The notes below the pieces were generated by a model, which was not told where the DNA came from, searched no databases, and saw only the letters and a program-made list of their open reading frames with translations. This document shows, one piece after another, positions 1 to 9,158 of a DNA stretch of 64,000 nucleotides (the stretch's first letter is position 1; every line of letters begins with the position of its first letter). The stretch comes from Georgenia satyanarayanai. GTDB taxonomy: Bacteria > Actinomycetota > Actinomycetes > Actinomycetales > Actinomycetaceae. Location of the stretch: contig NZ_VUKC01000008.1 of NCBI RefSeq assembly GCF_009193135.1, forward strand, positions 82,488 through 146,487, given 5' to 3'. The position numbers were made by a program, and so were the translations under genes.

Positions 1-1
1 C

Positions 2-1021
2 GAGGCGATCGCCGCCGGGGTGGACCTCCTCGTCACCCACCACCCGCTCTACCTGCGCGGAACCACCTCGGTGGCCGCGACCACCCCCAAGGGACGCGTC
101 GTCCACGAGCTCGTCCGTGCGGGCTGCGCGCTGTACACCGCGCACACCAACGCCGACTCCGCGGCCGGGGGAGTGGCCGACGCGCTCGCCGACCTCCTCG
201 ACCTGCGCGAGCGCCAGCCGCTCACCCCGCACGATGCCGCCGCGCTCGACACGCTCACCGTCTTCGTCCCGCAGGCCCACACCGCCACCGTCCTCGACGC
301 GCTCGCCGCGGCCGGCGCGGGAGACATCGGGGACTACGACCGCTGCGCCTTCACCGTCGCCGGCCAGGGCACCTTCCGGGCCGGTGCTGCCGCCAACCCC
401 ACCATCGGTGAGCGCGGTGAGGTGACCGAGGTGGCCGAGGACCGCCTCGAGATGACCCTGCCCCGCGAGCGCCGGGCCGCGGTCCTCGCCGCGCTCCGCG
501 CCGCCCACCCCTACGAGGAGCCGGCCTTCTCCGTCGTCGAGCACGCGCCCCACCCGGCGGGCACGGGCATCGGCCGCATCGGCACGCTCCCGACGCCGAC
601 GACGCTGCGCGCGCTCGCGGGGCACGTCGCGGCGGTCCTGCCCACCACCGCCCAGGGCATCCGCGTGGCCGGCGACCTCGACGCCGAGGTGAGCCGGGTC
701 GCCGTGTGCGGCGGATCGGGGGACTCGCTGCTCGGCACCGTGCGCGGCCTGGGCGCCGACGTCTACCTCACCGCCGACCTGCGCCACCACCCGGCCTCCG
801 AGGCGCTGGAGGCCGGCCCGCCCTACCTCATCGACGCGACGCACTGGGCCAGCGAGTGGCCCTGGCTGCCCGTCGCCGCGGCCCGGCTGGAGGAGGACGC
901 GCACGAGCGCGGCGCCGCCCTGCGGACCCGGGTGAGCACGATCGTCACCGACCCGTGGACGCTGCGCCTCAGCGCCCCCGACAATGGCACCACGACCGAC
1001 AACGAGGGAGTCACCCCGTGA
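2..1021 (+). CDS. NIF3-like dinuclear metal-center protein, 5' end cut by window
   Basis: The reading frame is open from the first bases of the window, so the true start lies upstream; 339 residues are visible. The HHPLYL motif near the visible N-terminus and the C-terminal DLRHH plus DATHWASE motifs supply the histidine and glutamate ligands of the NIF3/DUF34 di-metal site. Between them (about residues 75-185) lies the roughly 100-residue PII-like insertion common in Gram-positive members, recognisable by the HPYEEPAF stretch. The family forms hexameric toroids; its cellular role is not firmly known, though GTP cyclohydrolase I-like activity has been proposed. The stop overlaps the GTG of the next gene by 4 bp, so the two are co-translated. 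Confidence 0.93.
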   Translation, partial: EAIAAGVDLLVTHHPLYLRGTTSVAATTPKGRVVHELVRAGCALYTAHTNADSAAGGVADALADLLDLRERQPLTPHDAAALDTLTVFVPQAHTATVLDALAAAGAGDIGDYDRCAFTVAGQGTFRAGAAANPTIGERGEVTEVAEDRLEMTLPRERRAAVLAALRAAHPYEEPAFSVVEHAPHPAGTGIGRIGTLPTPTTLRALAGHVAAVLPTTAQGIRVAGDLDAEVSRVAVCGGSGDSLLGTVRGLGADVYLTADLRHHPASEALEAGPPYLIDATHWASEWPWLPVAAARLEEDAHERGAALRTRVSTIVTDPWTLRLSAPDNGTTTDNEGVTP

Positions 1022-1755
1022 CCACAGCCCCGGTGGCCGACCAGCGCCGACTGCTCGACATCCAGACGCTCGACACGCGCGCCGCGAGGCTGGCCCACCA
1101 GCGCCGCACCCTGCCCGTGCTCGAGACGATCGCCGAGCTCGAGAGCCGCCTCGAGGACCTGCACAACGCCCAGGTCGAGGAGCGCACCGCGGTCGGGGAC
1201 ATCCGACGCGAGGTCGCCAAGGCGGAGTCCGACGTCGAGCAGGTGCGTGAGCGCGCCGCCCGCCACCAGGCCCGCCTCGACTCCGGTGCCGTCTCCGCCA
1301 AGGAGGCCCAGGCGCTGCAGTCCGAGCTCGAGCAGCTCGCCCGCCGCCAGGGCGACCTCGAGGAGACCGAGCTCGAGGTCATGGAGCGCCTCGAGGAGGC
1401 GGAGTCCCGGCTCGCCGAGCTCGGCGAGCAGGAGGCCGCCATCGCCGCCGACATCGCCCGGCACGTCGCGGCCCGCGACACCGAGTGGGGCACCATCGAC
1501 GGCCAGCTCGAGTCGGTCGCCCGGGAGCGGGCCGCCGCCGCGGAGCAGACCGACGCCGGGCTGCTGGCCCTGTACGAGCGGGTGCGCGAGCGCACCGGCG
1601 GCCTGGCCGCCGTCGCGCTGTACGGGTCGCGCACCGAGGGCACCCAGCTCGACTTCTCCCTCACCGAGCTCGACGCGATCCACTCGGCGCCCGCCGAGCA
1701 GGTCGTCCAGCACGAGGACTACGGGTACATCATCGTGAGGATGGAGCCGAAGTGA
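1018..1755 (+). CDS. Coiled-coil hairpin protein of the C4-zinc-ribbon family, zinc ligands lost
   Basis: The 245-residue product starts at a GTG overlapping the NIF3 stop. Residues about 15-180 are almost continuous heptad-rich coiled coil (Glu, Arg, Leu, Ala), the CT398-like hairpin, followed by a C-terminal domain in the position of the family's C4 zinc ribbon. Family members normally carry two CxxC pairs there. Here the equivalent segments read LYGSRTEGTQL and VVQHEDYGYIIV, with no cysteine in the whole domain, so it cannot bind zinc in the usual way. The family is associated with actinobacterial NIF3 and RNase H neighbours, but its function is unknown. The next gene starts inside its stop codon region, again a 4-bp overlap. 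Confidence 0.9.
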   Translation: MTTAPVADQRRLLDIQTLDTRAARLAHQRRTLPVLETIAELESRLEDLHNAQVEERTAVGDIRREVAKAESDVEQVRERAARHQARLDSGAVSAKEAQALQSELEQLARRQGDLEETELEVMERLEEAESRLAELGEQEAAIAADIARHVAARDTEWGTIDGQLESVARERAAAAEQTDAGLLALYERVRERTGGLAAVALYGSRTEGTQLDFSLTELDAIHSAPAEQVVQHEDYGYIIVRMEPK

Positions 1756-2945
1756 GCCAGGCCAGCCTCTTCGACGCCGATCCCCTCGCCCCCGCGGCGG
1801 AGGGCGCGGCCGGGCGGGGGCTGGTCACCTCCGGGCGGGTGCTCGTCGTCGAGGCCGACGGCGGCTCGCGCGGCAACCCCGGCCCGGCCGGCTACGGGGC
1901 GCTCGTCCGCGAGGGCGACGAGATCCTCGCCGAGCGGGCCGAGTACCTCGGGGAGTGCTCGAACAACGTCGCCGAGTACAGCGGCCTCGTCGCCGGGCTG
2001 CGCGCCGCCGCGCAGATCGACCCGACGGCGCAGGTCGAGGTGCGCATGGACTCCCGGCTCGTCGTCGAGCAGATGGCGGGCCGCTGGAAGATCAAGCACG
2101 CCGACATGCGCCGCCTCGCCGAGGAGGCCCGCGCCGTCCTGCCCGCCGGCCAGGTCACCTACACGTGGGTCCCGCGCGCCGCGAACGGCGCCGCCGACGC
2201 CCTCGCCAACGCCGTCATGGACTCCCGCGGCTCCATCACCAACGACCACCCCTCCGCCGACAGCCGAGTTACCGTCGACAGCCGACTTACCGCCGACAGC
2301 CGAGTTTCCGCCGACAGCCGAGTTACCGACGGGAACGCGCCCCCGGACGACGACGAGGAGCCGCCCATCCCCGACGTCGACACGGAGGCACCCTCCCTCG
2401 CGGACCCCGAGGCGATGACGATCGTCCTCGTGAGCCCCGGCTGGGCCCCGCGCGACGGCGAGGAGGACCCCGAGCTCACCGACGAAGGACTGGAGCTGGC
2501 CGGGGCCGCGGCCGCCGTCGTCGACACGATCGGCCACTCCCTGTGGCCGCACCTGGCCCGCCCGACCGTGCTCCTCGCCTCCCCGCTCGTGCGCGCGCAG
2601 CAGACCGCGGTCCTCATCAGCGAGGTCGCCGACCTCGGCCTGCCGACCGTCGACGACGACTTCGCGGCCACCGCCCCCGGGGAGTCCCGGGAGGACGTCG
2701 CCACGCGGGTCGGGCGCGCCCTGGACCGCCTGGACGAGAGCTGCGGGGGCTGCACCGTCGTCGTCGCGGCCCACGCGGACGTCATCGCCGCCATCATCGG
2801 CACGGTCGTCGAGGCCCCCACGGCGGCCTGGGACGTGTTCCGAATCGCGCCCGGCACGATCAGCGTCGTGCGCCGGTGGAGCGGGCGCGGGGAGGTCCAC
2901 GTCATGGGCTGCCCGGCGCGCCTCGTGGTGGACTCGGTCGGCTAG
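1752..2945 (+). CDS. RNase HI fused to a histidine-phosphatase-like domain
   Basis: The 397-residue fusion starts at GTG overlapping the previous stop. Residues about 30-165 are RNase HI, which cuts the RNA strand of RNA:DNA hybrids; acidic residues are visible in VEADGGSRGN, NNVAEY, VRMDSR and ANGAADAL. Residues 169-192 are four copies of a six-residue repeat (ADSRVT type) in a flexible linker. Residues about 222-397 resemble the CobC-like phosphatase of the mycobacterial Rv2228c fusion. The catalytic RHG is replaced by SPG (in VLVSPGW), while the later SPLVRAQQTA arginine and the AAHAD histidine remain. The phosphatase half is therefore probably inactive. It is the last protein gene before rnpB. 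Confidence 0.92.
   Translation: MSQASLFDADPLAPAAEGAAGRGLVTSGRVLVVEADGGSRGNPGPAGYGALVREGDEILAERAEYLGECSNNVAEYSGLVAGLRAAAQIDPTAQVEVRMDSRLVVEQMAGRWKIKHADMRRLAEEARAVLPAGQVTYTWVPRAANGAADALANAVMDSRGSITNDHPSADSRVTVDSRLTADSRVSADSRVTDGNAPPDDDEEPPIPDVDTEAPSLADPEAMTIVLVSPGWAPRDGEEDPELTDEGLELAGAAAAVVDTIGHSLWPHLARPTVLLASPLVRAQQTAVLISEVADLGLPTVDDDFAATAPGESREDVATRVGRALDRLDESCGGCTVVVAAHADVIAAIIGTVVEAPTAAWDVFRIAPGTISVVRRWSGRGEVHVMGCPARLVVDSVG
2256..2327 (+). repeat. Four tandem 18-bp repeats in the RNase H linker
   Basis: Four units of 18 bp, consensus GCCGACAGCCGAGTTACC, run head to tail in frame and encode ADSRVT, VDSRLT, ADSRVS and ADSRVT. Units 1 and 4 are identical; units 2 and 3 differ at a few bases. 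Codons such as CGA, GTT and CTT are rare in the neighbouring genes, so the tract looks like a local duplication of a foreign or intergenic sequence into a tolerant linker. Confidence 0.95.
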
Positions 2946-2952
2946 ACTCGAC

Positions 2953-3344
2953 GGGCGGATGAGTCGGCCAGGCGGTCGCGGCGCCCCCCGGGGGCGACGA
3001 GGAACGTCCGGGCTCCGCAGAGCAGGGTGGTGGGTAACGCCCACCCGGGGTGACCCGCGGGACAGTGCCACAGAAAGTAGACCGCCGTCGCAGCCTCCGG
3101 GCCGCGGCGGTAAGGGTGAAAGGGTGGTGTAAGAGACCACCAGCGTGCCGGGTGACCGGTGCGGCTCGGTAAACCCCACCCGGAGCAAGACCAGACAGCA
3201 GGCGCCCGAGGGCTGCTCGCCCGAGCCTGCGGGTAGGTCGCTGGAGGCGTGCGGCAACGTACGTCGTAGATGGATGGCCGCCACCGCGGACCCCGGCAAC
3301 GGGCCGCGGGACAGAACCCGGCGTACCGGCCGACTCATCCGCCC
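2953..3344 (+). ncRNA. rnpB: RNase P RNA, bacterial class A
   Basis: This is the catalytic RNA of RNase P, which removes 5' leaders from tRNA precursors. The ends form a perfect terminal helix P1 (CGGATGAGTCGGCC pairs with GGCCGACTCATCCG). Conserved blocks are all present: GAGGAACGTCCGGGC near the 5' end, ACAGAAAGTAGACCGCC, GGTAAGGGTGAAAGGGTGG, GTAGATGGATGGCCGCC and the 3' ACAGAACCCGGCGTAC. Its length of about 390 nt is typical for actinobacteria. It begins just after the RNase H fusion gene. Exact ends are set from the P1 helix and could be off by a few bases. Confidence 0.97.
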
Positions 3345-3510
3345 TTCTGGCCGCCGTGCCGCGTCGTCCCGGTCGGGACGCGTGGTCCACAGGGCGGCTC
3401 CCCGTGAGCCCTGTCCACCGGCGGATGCGTCGGGGCGACCCGCGCCGGGGGACCAGCGCCATCCTGACGTTCCCGGCGGGCCCCTCCGCCGCGAGGCGCA
3501 GGAGGTTCCG

Positions 3511-4164
3511 ATGCGTGTCTTGCCAGCAGCCGTCACGGTCGCCGTCGTCGTCCTCGTGCTCGCCGGGTGCAGCCCCGGCGCCGATCCCGCGCGGGAGCCG
3601 CCGTCGAGTCCCGCGCTCAGCACCGAGCCGCCCGCGCCACCGCTGCCGGTACCCGACGCCAGCGCGCACCCCGCGCTGCCGCCGGATCTCGCCGCGCGCA
3701 TGCCACCGGAGGCGGAGGTCGACGGCATGGTGGAGGAGGCCGAAGCGGCCTACCTTGCCCACCGGGCGGCGTACGACGCCGCCGCCCGCACGGGGTTCGC
3801 CGACGCCGACCTCGTCGACGCGCTCTTCGCGACCGCGACCGGGGACGTCCTCGACGCGCTGGTCGCGGAGGCCACCGCCCTGGCCGAGGCCGGCCGGGTG
3901 GTGGACGGCCACGCGGAGGTTCTCGGGACGGGCCTCTACTCCCTCGTCGTCCCCGAGGAGGACGGCACGGGTCTCGGCGTCGTCCTCGACGTGTGCGTCC
4001 ACATCGAGGGCGCCCTGGAGGAGAGCGACGGCACCCTGGTCTACGGCCTCGGTGGCGAGCCCGTCCACGTCGTCGTGCGCGTCACCGACCAGGACGGGAC
4101 CTGGCTCGTCGCCACCCAGAGCGCGCAGGAAGGTCCGTGCCCCGAGGGGCTCAGCCGTCCTTGA
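3511..4164 (+). CDS. Predicted lipoprotein of unknown function
   Basis: A 217-residue protein starting at ATG 8 nt after a good ribosome site (CAGGAGG). It has a short hydrophobic signal followed by the lipobox LVLAGC, so it should be lipid-anchored outside the membrane. A Pro/Ser/Glu-rich tether follows, then a globular region of about 150 residues rich in Ala, Asp and Glu. The mature part has some feel of a small SnoaL-like or DUF-type fold (AEAAYLAHRAAYDAAA, then alternating strands such as EPVHVVVRVTDQDGTWL), but I do not recognise a family. Its 3' end overlaps the convergent methyltransferase gene by 14 bp. Confidence 0.85.
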   Translation: MRVLPAAVTVAVVVLVLAGCSPGADPAREPPSSPALSTEPPAPPLPVPDASAHPALPPDLAARMPPEAEVDGMVEEAEAAYLAHRAAYDAAARTGFADADLVDALFATATGDVLDALVAEATALAEAGRVVDGHAEVLGTGLYSLVVPEEDGTGLGVVLDVCVHIEGALEESDGTLVYGLGGEPVHVVVRVTDQDGTWLVATQSAQEGPCPEGLSRP

Positions 4165-5047
4165 CGGCCGTGATGCTGAAGGTCGTCGGGACGTTCTGAC
4201 GGAGCGGCTCCGGGAAGGCCCACACGCCGTCGGTCTCCTCCATGAGCGGGTGCGCCGGCCACGGGACCGTCTGCTGCTCGTCGAAGCTCGTGAGCCGCAG
4301 GCCGGCCCCGAGCAGCGAGCCGATGACCTCGGCCAGGGAGTGGGGCCACTCGTAGGTGCGGGCGTGCTCGATCGGCGTCGGGTCCCCGGTGTAGGAGTAG
4401 GTGTCCACCCAGGTCTGGGACAGCGCCGAGGGGAAGTAGCGGTGGCGCACCTCGAGGAGGTCGCTGCGCGCGTCGTCGAGCGAGTAGAGCATCGGGTGCC
4501 CGTCCCGGATGAAGAAGGTGCCGCCGGGGCGGAGCAGCCGGGCGATGCTGCGCGCCCAGGCGGTGAGGTCCGGCAGCCAGGTGACCGTGCCGATGCTCGT
4601 GTAGACGACGTCGAAGGTGTCCTCGACGGCGTCGGCCGCGTGCTGGACGTCGGCCTCGACGAAGCGCGCCTCGAGGCCGCACTCCTGCGCCAGGCCGCGG
4701 GCGATCTCCAGGCTGCGCGGGGACAGGTCCACCCCGGTGACGCGGGCACCGAGCCGGGCGAGGGACAGCGTGTCCTTCCCGACGTGGCACTGGAGGTGGA
4801 CGACGTCCAGGCCGCGCACCGTTCCTCCCGGCAGGTGCGGGGCGAGGATCGCGAGGTCCTCGGCGGCGACGTCGCTGATCCGCTCCGGGTCGGAGGCGAA
4901 CCCGGGGAGGTCGTACATCGCCGACGCAGCGTGGATCTCGGCGCGGTCGTCCCAGTTCGCGCGGTTCGCCAGCAGCGCGTGCTCGCGGTCGACGACGACG
5001 TCGGCGCCGGACGGCGCGTCCTCGTCGGGAGGCGGGAAGGTGCTCAT
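4151..5047 (-). CDS. Class I SAM-dependent methyltransferase
   Basis: A 298-residue cytoplasmic enzyme. About residues 75-185 form the Rossmann-like SAM-binding core: the glycine-poor motif I reads VRGLDVVHLQCHVGKDTLSLARLGARVTGVDLS, with the acidic motif II residue in GVDLS. Later FVEADVQ and FDVVYTS mark motifs III and IV. The QCHVGKDTL form is typical of the UbiE/Methyltransf_25-like group often found as stand-alone genes in actinobacteria. The substrate cannot be told. The upstream region carries no strong ribosome site, so the start is taken as the first ATG before MSTFPPPDED. It is convergent with the lipoprotein gene. Confidence 0.85.
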   Translation of the reverse strand: MSTFPPPDEDAPSGADVVVDREHALLANRANWDDRAEIHAASAMYDLPGFASDPERISDVAAEDLAILAPHLPGGTVRGLDVVHLQCHVGKDTLSLARLGARVTGVDLSPRSLEIARGLAQECGLEARFVEADVQHAADAVEDTFDVVYTSIGTVTWLPDLTAWARSIARLLRPGGTFFIRDGHPMLYSLDDARSDLLEVRHRYFPSALSQTWVDTYSYTGDPTPIEHARTYEWPHSLAEVIGSLLGAGLRLTSFDEQQTVPWPAHPLMEETDGVWAFPEPLRQNVPTTFSITAVKDG

Positions 5048-5387
5048 CGCCGGGAAGGTACCAGCGCCCGCGGACCACCGCCGAGCGGTTTTCGCGCGGC
5101 GATCAGGGCTCAGCGCCCGCCGGTCGGTGCCGTGAGCCGAGCGAGCGTCACCAGGTGCTCACCGCCGTCGTCGGCCGCCTGCGTCCACGCGAGGGACGGA
5201 CCGCCGCACACGACGGTCGCGTCGCCGGCGACGGCGGGCGGCGCGCCGACCGCACCGGTCGCGGGGCCGAGGACGTGGGTGCCTCGTGCCCCCCTCCGAC
5301 CGCGACGGTGGGTGAAAAGTCTCGGTGTGAGCGTCCCGCGATGTGCCACGATAAGTCGCACCGACCGTCCACCCCGCAGGAGCTCCC
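5048..5387. other. Intergenic region between methyltransferase and ABC exporter
   Basis: This 340-bp gap separates divergent genes and must hold both promoters. I see no convincing gene. A minus-strand frame at 5110-5361 ends in a protein-like tail (VCGGPSLAWTQAADDG), which could be the decayed end of a lost gene, but its N-terminal part is arginine-rich junk. The GCAGGAG at about 5377-5383 is the ribosome site of the ABC ATPase. No clear operator palindrome stands out. Confidence 0.4.
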
Positions 5388-6368
<981 letters not shown>

Positions 6369-6369
6369 C

Positions 6370-7536
6370 ATGCGACCGCTCCTCACCATGACCCTGAACG
6401 ACCTGCGTCAGCGGGTGCGGGACAGGTCGGTCCTCATCATGGGTGTGCTCGTGCCCGTCGCCCTCATGGTCGTCATGAACCTCGTCTTCGGTGGTGCCGA
6501 GGAGATCGAGCTCGACGCCGTCACCGTCGCGGCCTCCGTCGCCGCGGACGACGAGCTCGGCCAGGTCCTCGTCGCCACCCTCACCGAGGTCGACGGCCTC
6601 ACCGTCACGGTGGACGAGGTCGCCGCCGACGACGTCCGCACCCGCGCCGAGTCCGGCGAGGCGCAGCTGGGGATCGTCGTGCCCGCGGGCTTCACCGCCG
6701 CCGTCACCCAGGGGGAGGACACCACCCTCGACGTCGTCGAGGGCAACGGCGCGGGCCTGGAGACCGACATCCTCCTCTCCGTCGTCCGGGGCGTCACCGA
6801 GCAGATGACGGCCGGCACGGTCGCAGCCACCGCCGGCGGCGAGCTCGGCCTGGACGGTGCCCAGCTCGCGGTGCTCGGGCGGCAGGTGGCCCAGGCTCCA
6901 CCCGTCGTGACGACCGTCGCGGGCACGACGGCGACCGAGCAGCTCGACCCCGGCGCCATGATGGTCGCCGGCCAGGCCGGACTCTTCCTCCTGTTCACCG
7001 TGGGCTTCGGGGTGCTCGCGCTCGTCGGTGAGCGCGAGCAGGGCACGCTCGCCCGGCTGAGCTCCATGCCGATGGCCCCCGGTCTCATCGTCGCCGCCAA
7101 GGCGCTGTCGAGCTACGTCCTCGGGGTGCTCGCCACCCTCGTCCTCCTCGGCGCTGGGATGCTCCTCTTCGACGTCGACTTCGGCTCGCTGCCCGTCGTC
7201 GCCGTCCTCGTGCTCAGCGTCGTCGCCGCGGCGACCTCGCTCATGTTCGTCGTCGCGCGGGTGGCCCGGACCTCGGAGCAGGCCTCGGTGGCCCAGGCGA
7301 TCCTCGCCGTCGTCCTCGGGATGGCCGGTGGGGCGTTCTTCCCCGTCGCGGCCACCGGGCTGGCCGCCACGCTCCTCGACCTCAACCCGGTGGCCGCCTT
7401 CACCCGGGCCCTCGGCATCAGCGCCGGGGGCGGGGGACTGGCCGACGTCGCCGGCCCCGTCGGCATGATGCTCGGCTTCGCCGTCCTGGCCGCCGCCGTC
7501 TCCCGGCTGGTCCCGGACCGGGGGGTGACGGCGTGA
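6370..7536 (+). CDS. ABC-2 type permease, first subunit
   Basis: A 388-residue membrane protein. The topology is typical of the ABC-2 (YhgE/YhaP-like) class: one N-terminal membrane helix (SVLIMGVLVPVALMVVMNLVF), a large extracytoplasmic loop of about 160 residues, then five or so helices in the C-terminal half, ending before an arginine-containing tail. The sequence LVGEREQGTLARLSSMPM just after the second helix is the conserved coupling segment that contacts the ATPase. It starts 1 bp after the ATPase stop and its own stop overlaps the next permease, so the two permeases likely form a heterodimer. Confidence 0.9.
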   Translation: MRPLLTMTLNDLRQRVRDRSVLIMGVLVPVALMVVMNLVFGGAEEIELDAVTVAASVAADDELGQVLVATLTEVDGLTVTVDEVAADDVRTRAESGEAQLGIVVPAGFTAAVTQGEDTTLDVVEGNGAGLETDILLSVVRGVTEQMTAGTVAATAGGELGLDGAQLAVLGRQVAQAPPVVTTVAGTTATEQLDPGAMMVAGQAGLFLLFTVGFGVLALVGEREQGTLARLSSMPMAPGLIVAAKALSSYVLGVLATLVLLGAGMLLFDVDFGSLPVVAVLVLSVVAAATSLMFVVARVARTSEQASVAQAILAVVLGMAGGAFFPVAATGLAATLLDLNPVAAFTRALGISAGGGGLADVAGPVGMMLGFAVLAAAVSRLVPDRGVTA

Positions 7537-8696
7537 GCGCGCCCCTGGCGATCGCCGGCACCGAGCTGCGCCGATTCGCGCGTGACCGGTCGAACATCTT
7601 CTTCGCGCTCATCTTCCCGCTCCTGCTCGTCGTCGTCATCGGCCTGCAGTTCGGCGGCGGCGGCACGTCGGGGCGGGTCGCGGTGAGCGGCACCGACGGC
7701 GCGCTGCGCGCCGCGCTGACCGCCACCCTCGAGGACGGCGGGGCCACCGTGACGGACACCGACCCCGGCGCGATGCGCGAGCAGGTGGCGCGCGGCCGGG
7801 CCGACGTCGGGCTGCTCGTCGAGGACGCCGCGGAGCGTTCCTACGCGGCCGGTGAGCCGGCCGAGGTCGAGCTCATCTCGGCGTCCGGCGCCGCCTCCCG
7901 GGCGGCGACCCAGCTCGTCGCCACCGCGCTGCAGTCCCTGTCGCTCGACCGGGTCCAGCTCACCGGGCTCACCGACCTCGGCGTCCCGGAGACCGAGGCG
8001 AGCGCGGCGCTGGCGGAGGCGCGGCAGGCGGTCGCCCCCGTCGAGCTCCGCGTCGTCGACGTCGACGAGGTCGCCCAGGAGCTCGGCGGGCTGGGCCAGT
8101 TCGACCTCAGCGCCGCGACGATGCTCCTGCTCTTCGTCTTCCTCTCGACCCTCGGCAGCGCCGTCACCCTCATCCAGTCGCGCCGGCTCGGGGTGCAGGC
8201 CCGGGTGCTCGCCGCGCCGGTGTCCGGGACGCAGGCGATCCTCGGTCAGCTGCTCGGCCGGTGGGTCATCGCGAGCTTCCAGGGCGTCTACATCATGGTC
8301 GCCAGCGTGGTGATCTTCGACGTCGACTTCGGCAACGTCGGTCTCGCCCTGCTCCTCCTCCTCGTCTTCGGGGCGGTCGCCACGGGCGCGGCGATGCTGC
8401 TCGGCGCCCTCATGGACCACGAGGGCGCGGCCAACGGGGTGGCCGTGGGACTCGGGCTCGTCCTCGCCGCGCTCGGCGGGTGCATGTTCCCCCTCGAGCT
8501 CATGCCCGACACCCTGCGCACCGTCGCCCACGTCACCCCGCACGCCTGGGGCTACGAGGCCTTCGCCGAGATCCAGCGCCACGACGGCGGCCTGGCCGAC
8601 ATCGCCCCGCAGCTCGGTGTGCTCGCCGCGATGGCCGCGGTCCTCGTCCTCCTCGGGGCGTGGGCGCTGCGCCGCAGTGTCGCGCGGGCGATGTAG
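7533..8696 (+). CDS. ABC-2 type permease, second subunit
   Basis: A 387-residue membrane protein with the same architecture as the gene before it: N-terminal helix (NIFFALIFPLLLVVVIGLQFG), a large outer loop, and a cluster of C-terminal helices. The coupling segment here is QSRRLGVQARVLAAPVSG. The HVTPHAWGYEAFAEIQR stretch before the last helix is characteristic of ABC-2 permeases. The GTG start overlaps the preceding stop by 4 bp, showing translational coupling and supporting an ATPase/permease A/permease B exporter. No regulator is encoded next to it. Confidence 0.9.
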   Translation: MSAPLAIAGTELRRFARDRSNIFFALIFPLLLVVVIGLQFGGGGTSGRVAVSGTDGALRAALTATLEDGGATVTDTDPGAMREQVARGRADVGLLVEDAAERSYAAGEPAEVELISASGAASRAATQLVATALQSLSLDRVQLTGLTDLGVPETEASAALAEARQAVAPVELRVVDVDEVAQELGGLGQFDLSAATMLLLFVFLSTLGSAVTLIQSRRLGVQARVLAAPVSGTQAILGQLLGRWVIASFQGVYIMVASVVIFDVDFGNVGLALLLLLVFGAVATGAAMLLGALMDHEGAANGVAVGLGLVLAALGGCMFPLELMPDTLRTVAHVTPHAWGYEAFAEIQRHDGGLADIAPQLGVLAAMAAVLVLLGAWALRRSVARAM

Positions 8697-8723
8697 CGGC
8701 GGGCGCCGACGTAGCATCGGGCC

Positions 8724-9092
8724 ATGGCCGAGGACTCCGTGCGCGTGGACAGCTGGCTGTGGGCGGTGCGGATCTTCAAGACCCGCAGCCAGGCCCAGGC
8801 CGCCTGTCGCGGCGGCCACGTGCGCGTCGACGGTGACCGCGCCAAGCCGTCCACGCTGGTCGGCACCGGCACCCGGGTCGTGGTGACGGGCGGACCCCAG
8901 GAGCGCACCGTCGTCGTCCAGCGGCCGCTGCGCAAGCGGGTCGGCGCACCCCTCGCCGCCCAGGCGATGATCGACGAGACCCCGCCGCCCCCGCCGAAGG
9001 TCGAGGAGGCGGCCCTCCCGCGCCGGGAGCGCGGCGCCGGGCGCCCGACCAAGCGCGAGCGGCGCGACATCACCCGCCTGCGCGGTTACTAG
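8724..9092 (+). CDS. S4-domain RNA-binding protein, Hsp15-like
   Basis: A 122-residue basic protein. Residues 6-65 are an S4 RNA-binding domain (VRVDSWLWAVRIFKTRSQAQAACRGGHVRVDG), closest to the HslR/Hsp15 group, which binds free 50S subunits carrying stalled nascent chains. The C-terminal half is a charged Pro/Arg/Lys tail (RPTKRERRDITRL) resembling the family's extended basic C-terminus. The length matches the Hsp15 family (about 120-135). It stands alone 27 bp after the ABC operon and might be transcribed with it. Hsp15-like activity is inferred from the family, not shown. Confidence 0.88.
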   Translation: MAEDSVRVDSWLWAVRIFKTRSQAQAACRGGHVRVDGDRAKPSTLVGTGTRVVVTGGPQERTVVVQRPLRKRVGAPLAAQAMIDETPPPPPKVEEAALPRRERGAGRPTKRERRDITRLRGY

Positions 9093-9158
9093 CGCGAGGT
9101 CTCGTGCCGGTCGCGGCCACCAGACCCGGCGTCCGAGGGGAGCGGACGGTGCGACGCG

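Noticed and set aside
1719..3728. Very long minus-strand open frame of 669 codons
   Set aside because: It is antisense to the RNase H fusion, rnpB and the lipoprotein; composition is Arg/Gly/Ala-rich with no recognisable motif. High GC makes such open shadows common here.
5110..5361. Minus-strand frame of 83 codons
   Set aside because: The C-terminal part looks protein-like, but the N-terminal part is arginine-rich, there is no ribosome site and no family match; at most a decayed gene end.
7113..8819. Minus-strand frame of 568 codons opposite the ABC permeases
   Set aside because: Shadow of two clear ABC-2 permease genes; Glu/Arg/Gly/Asp-rich low-complexity translation.
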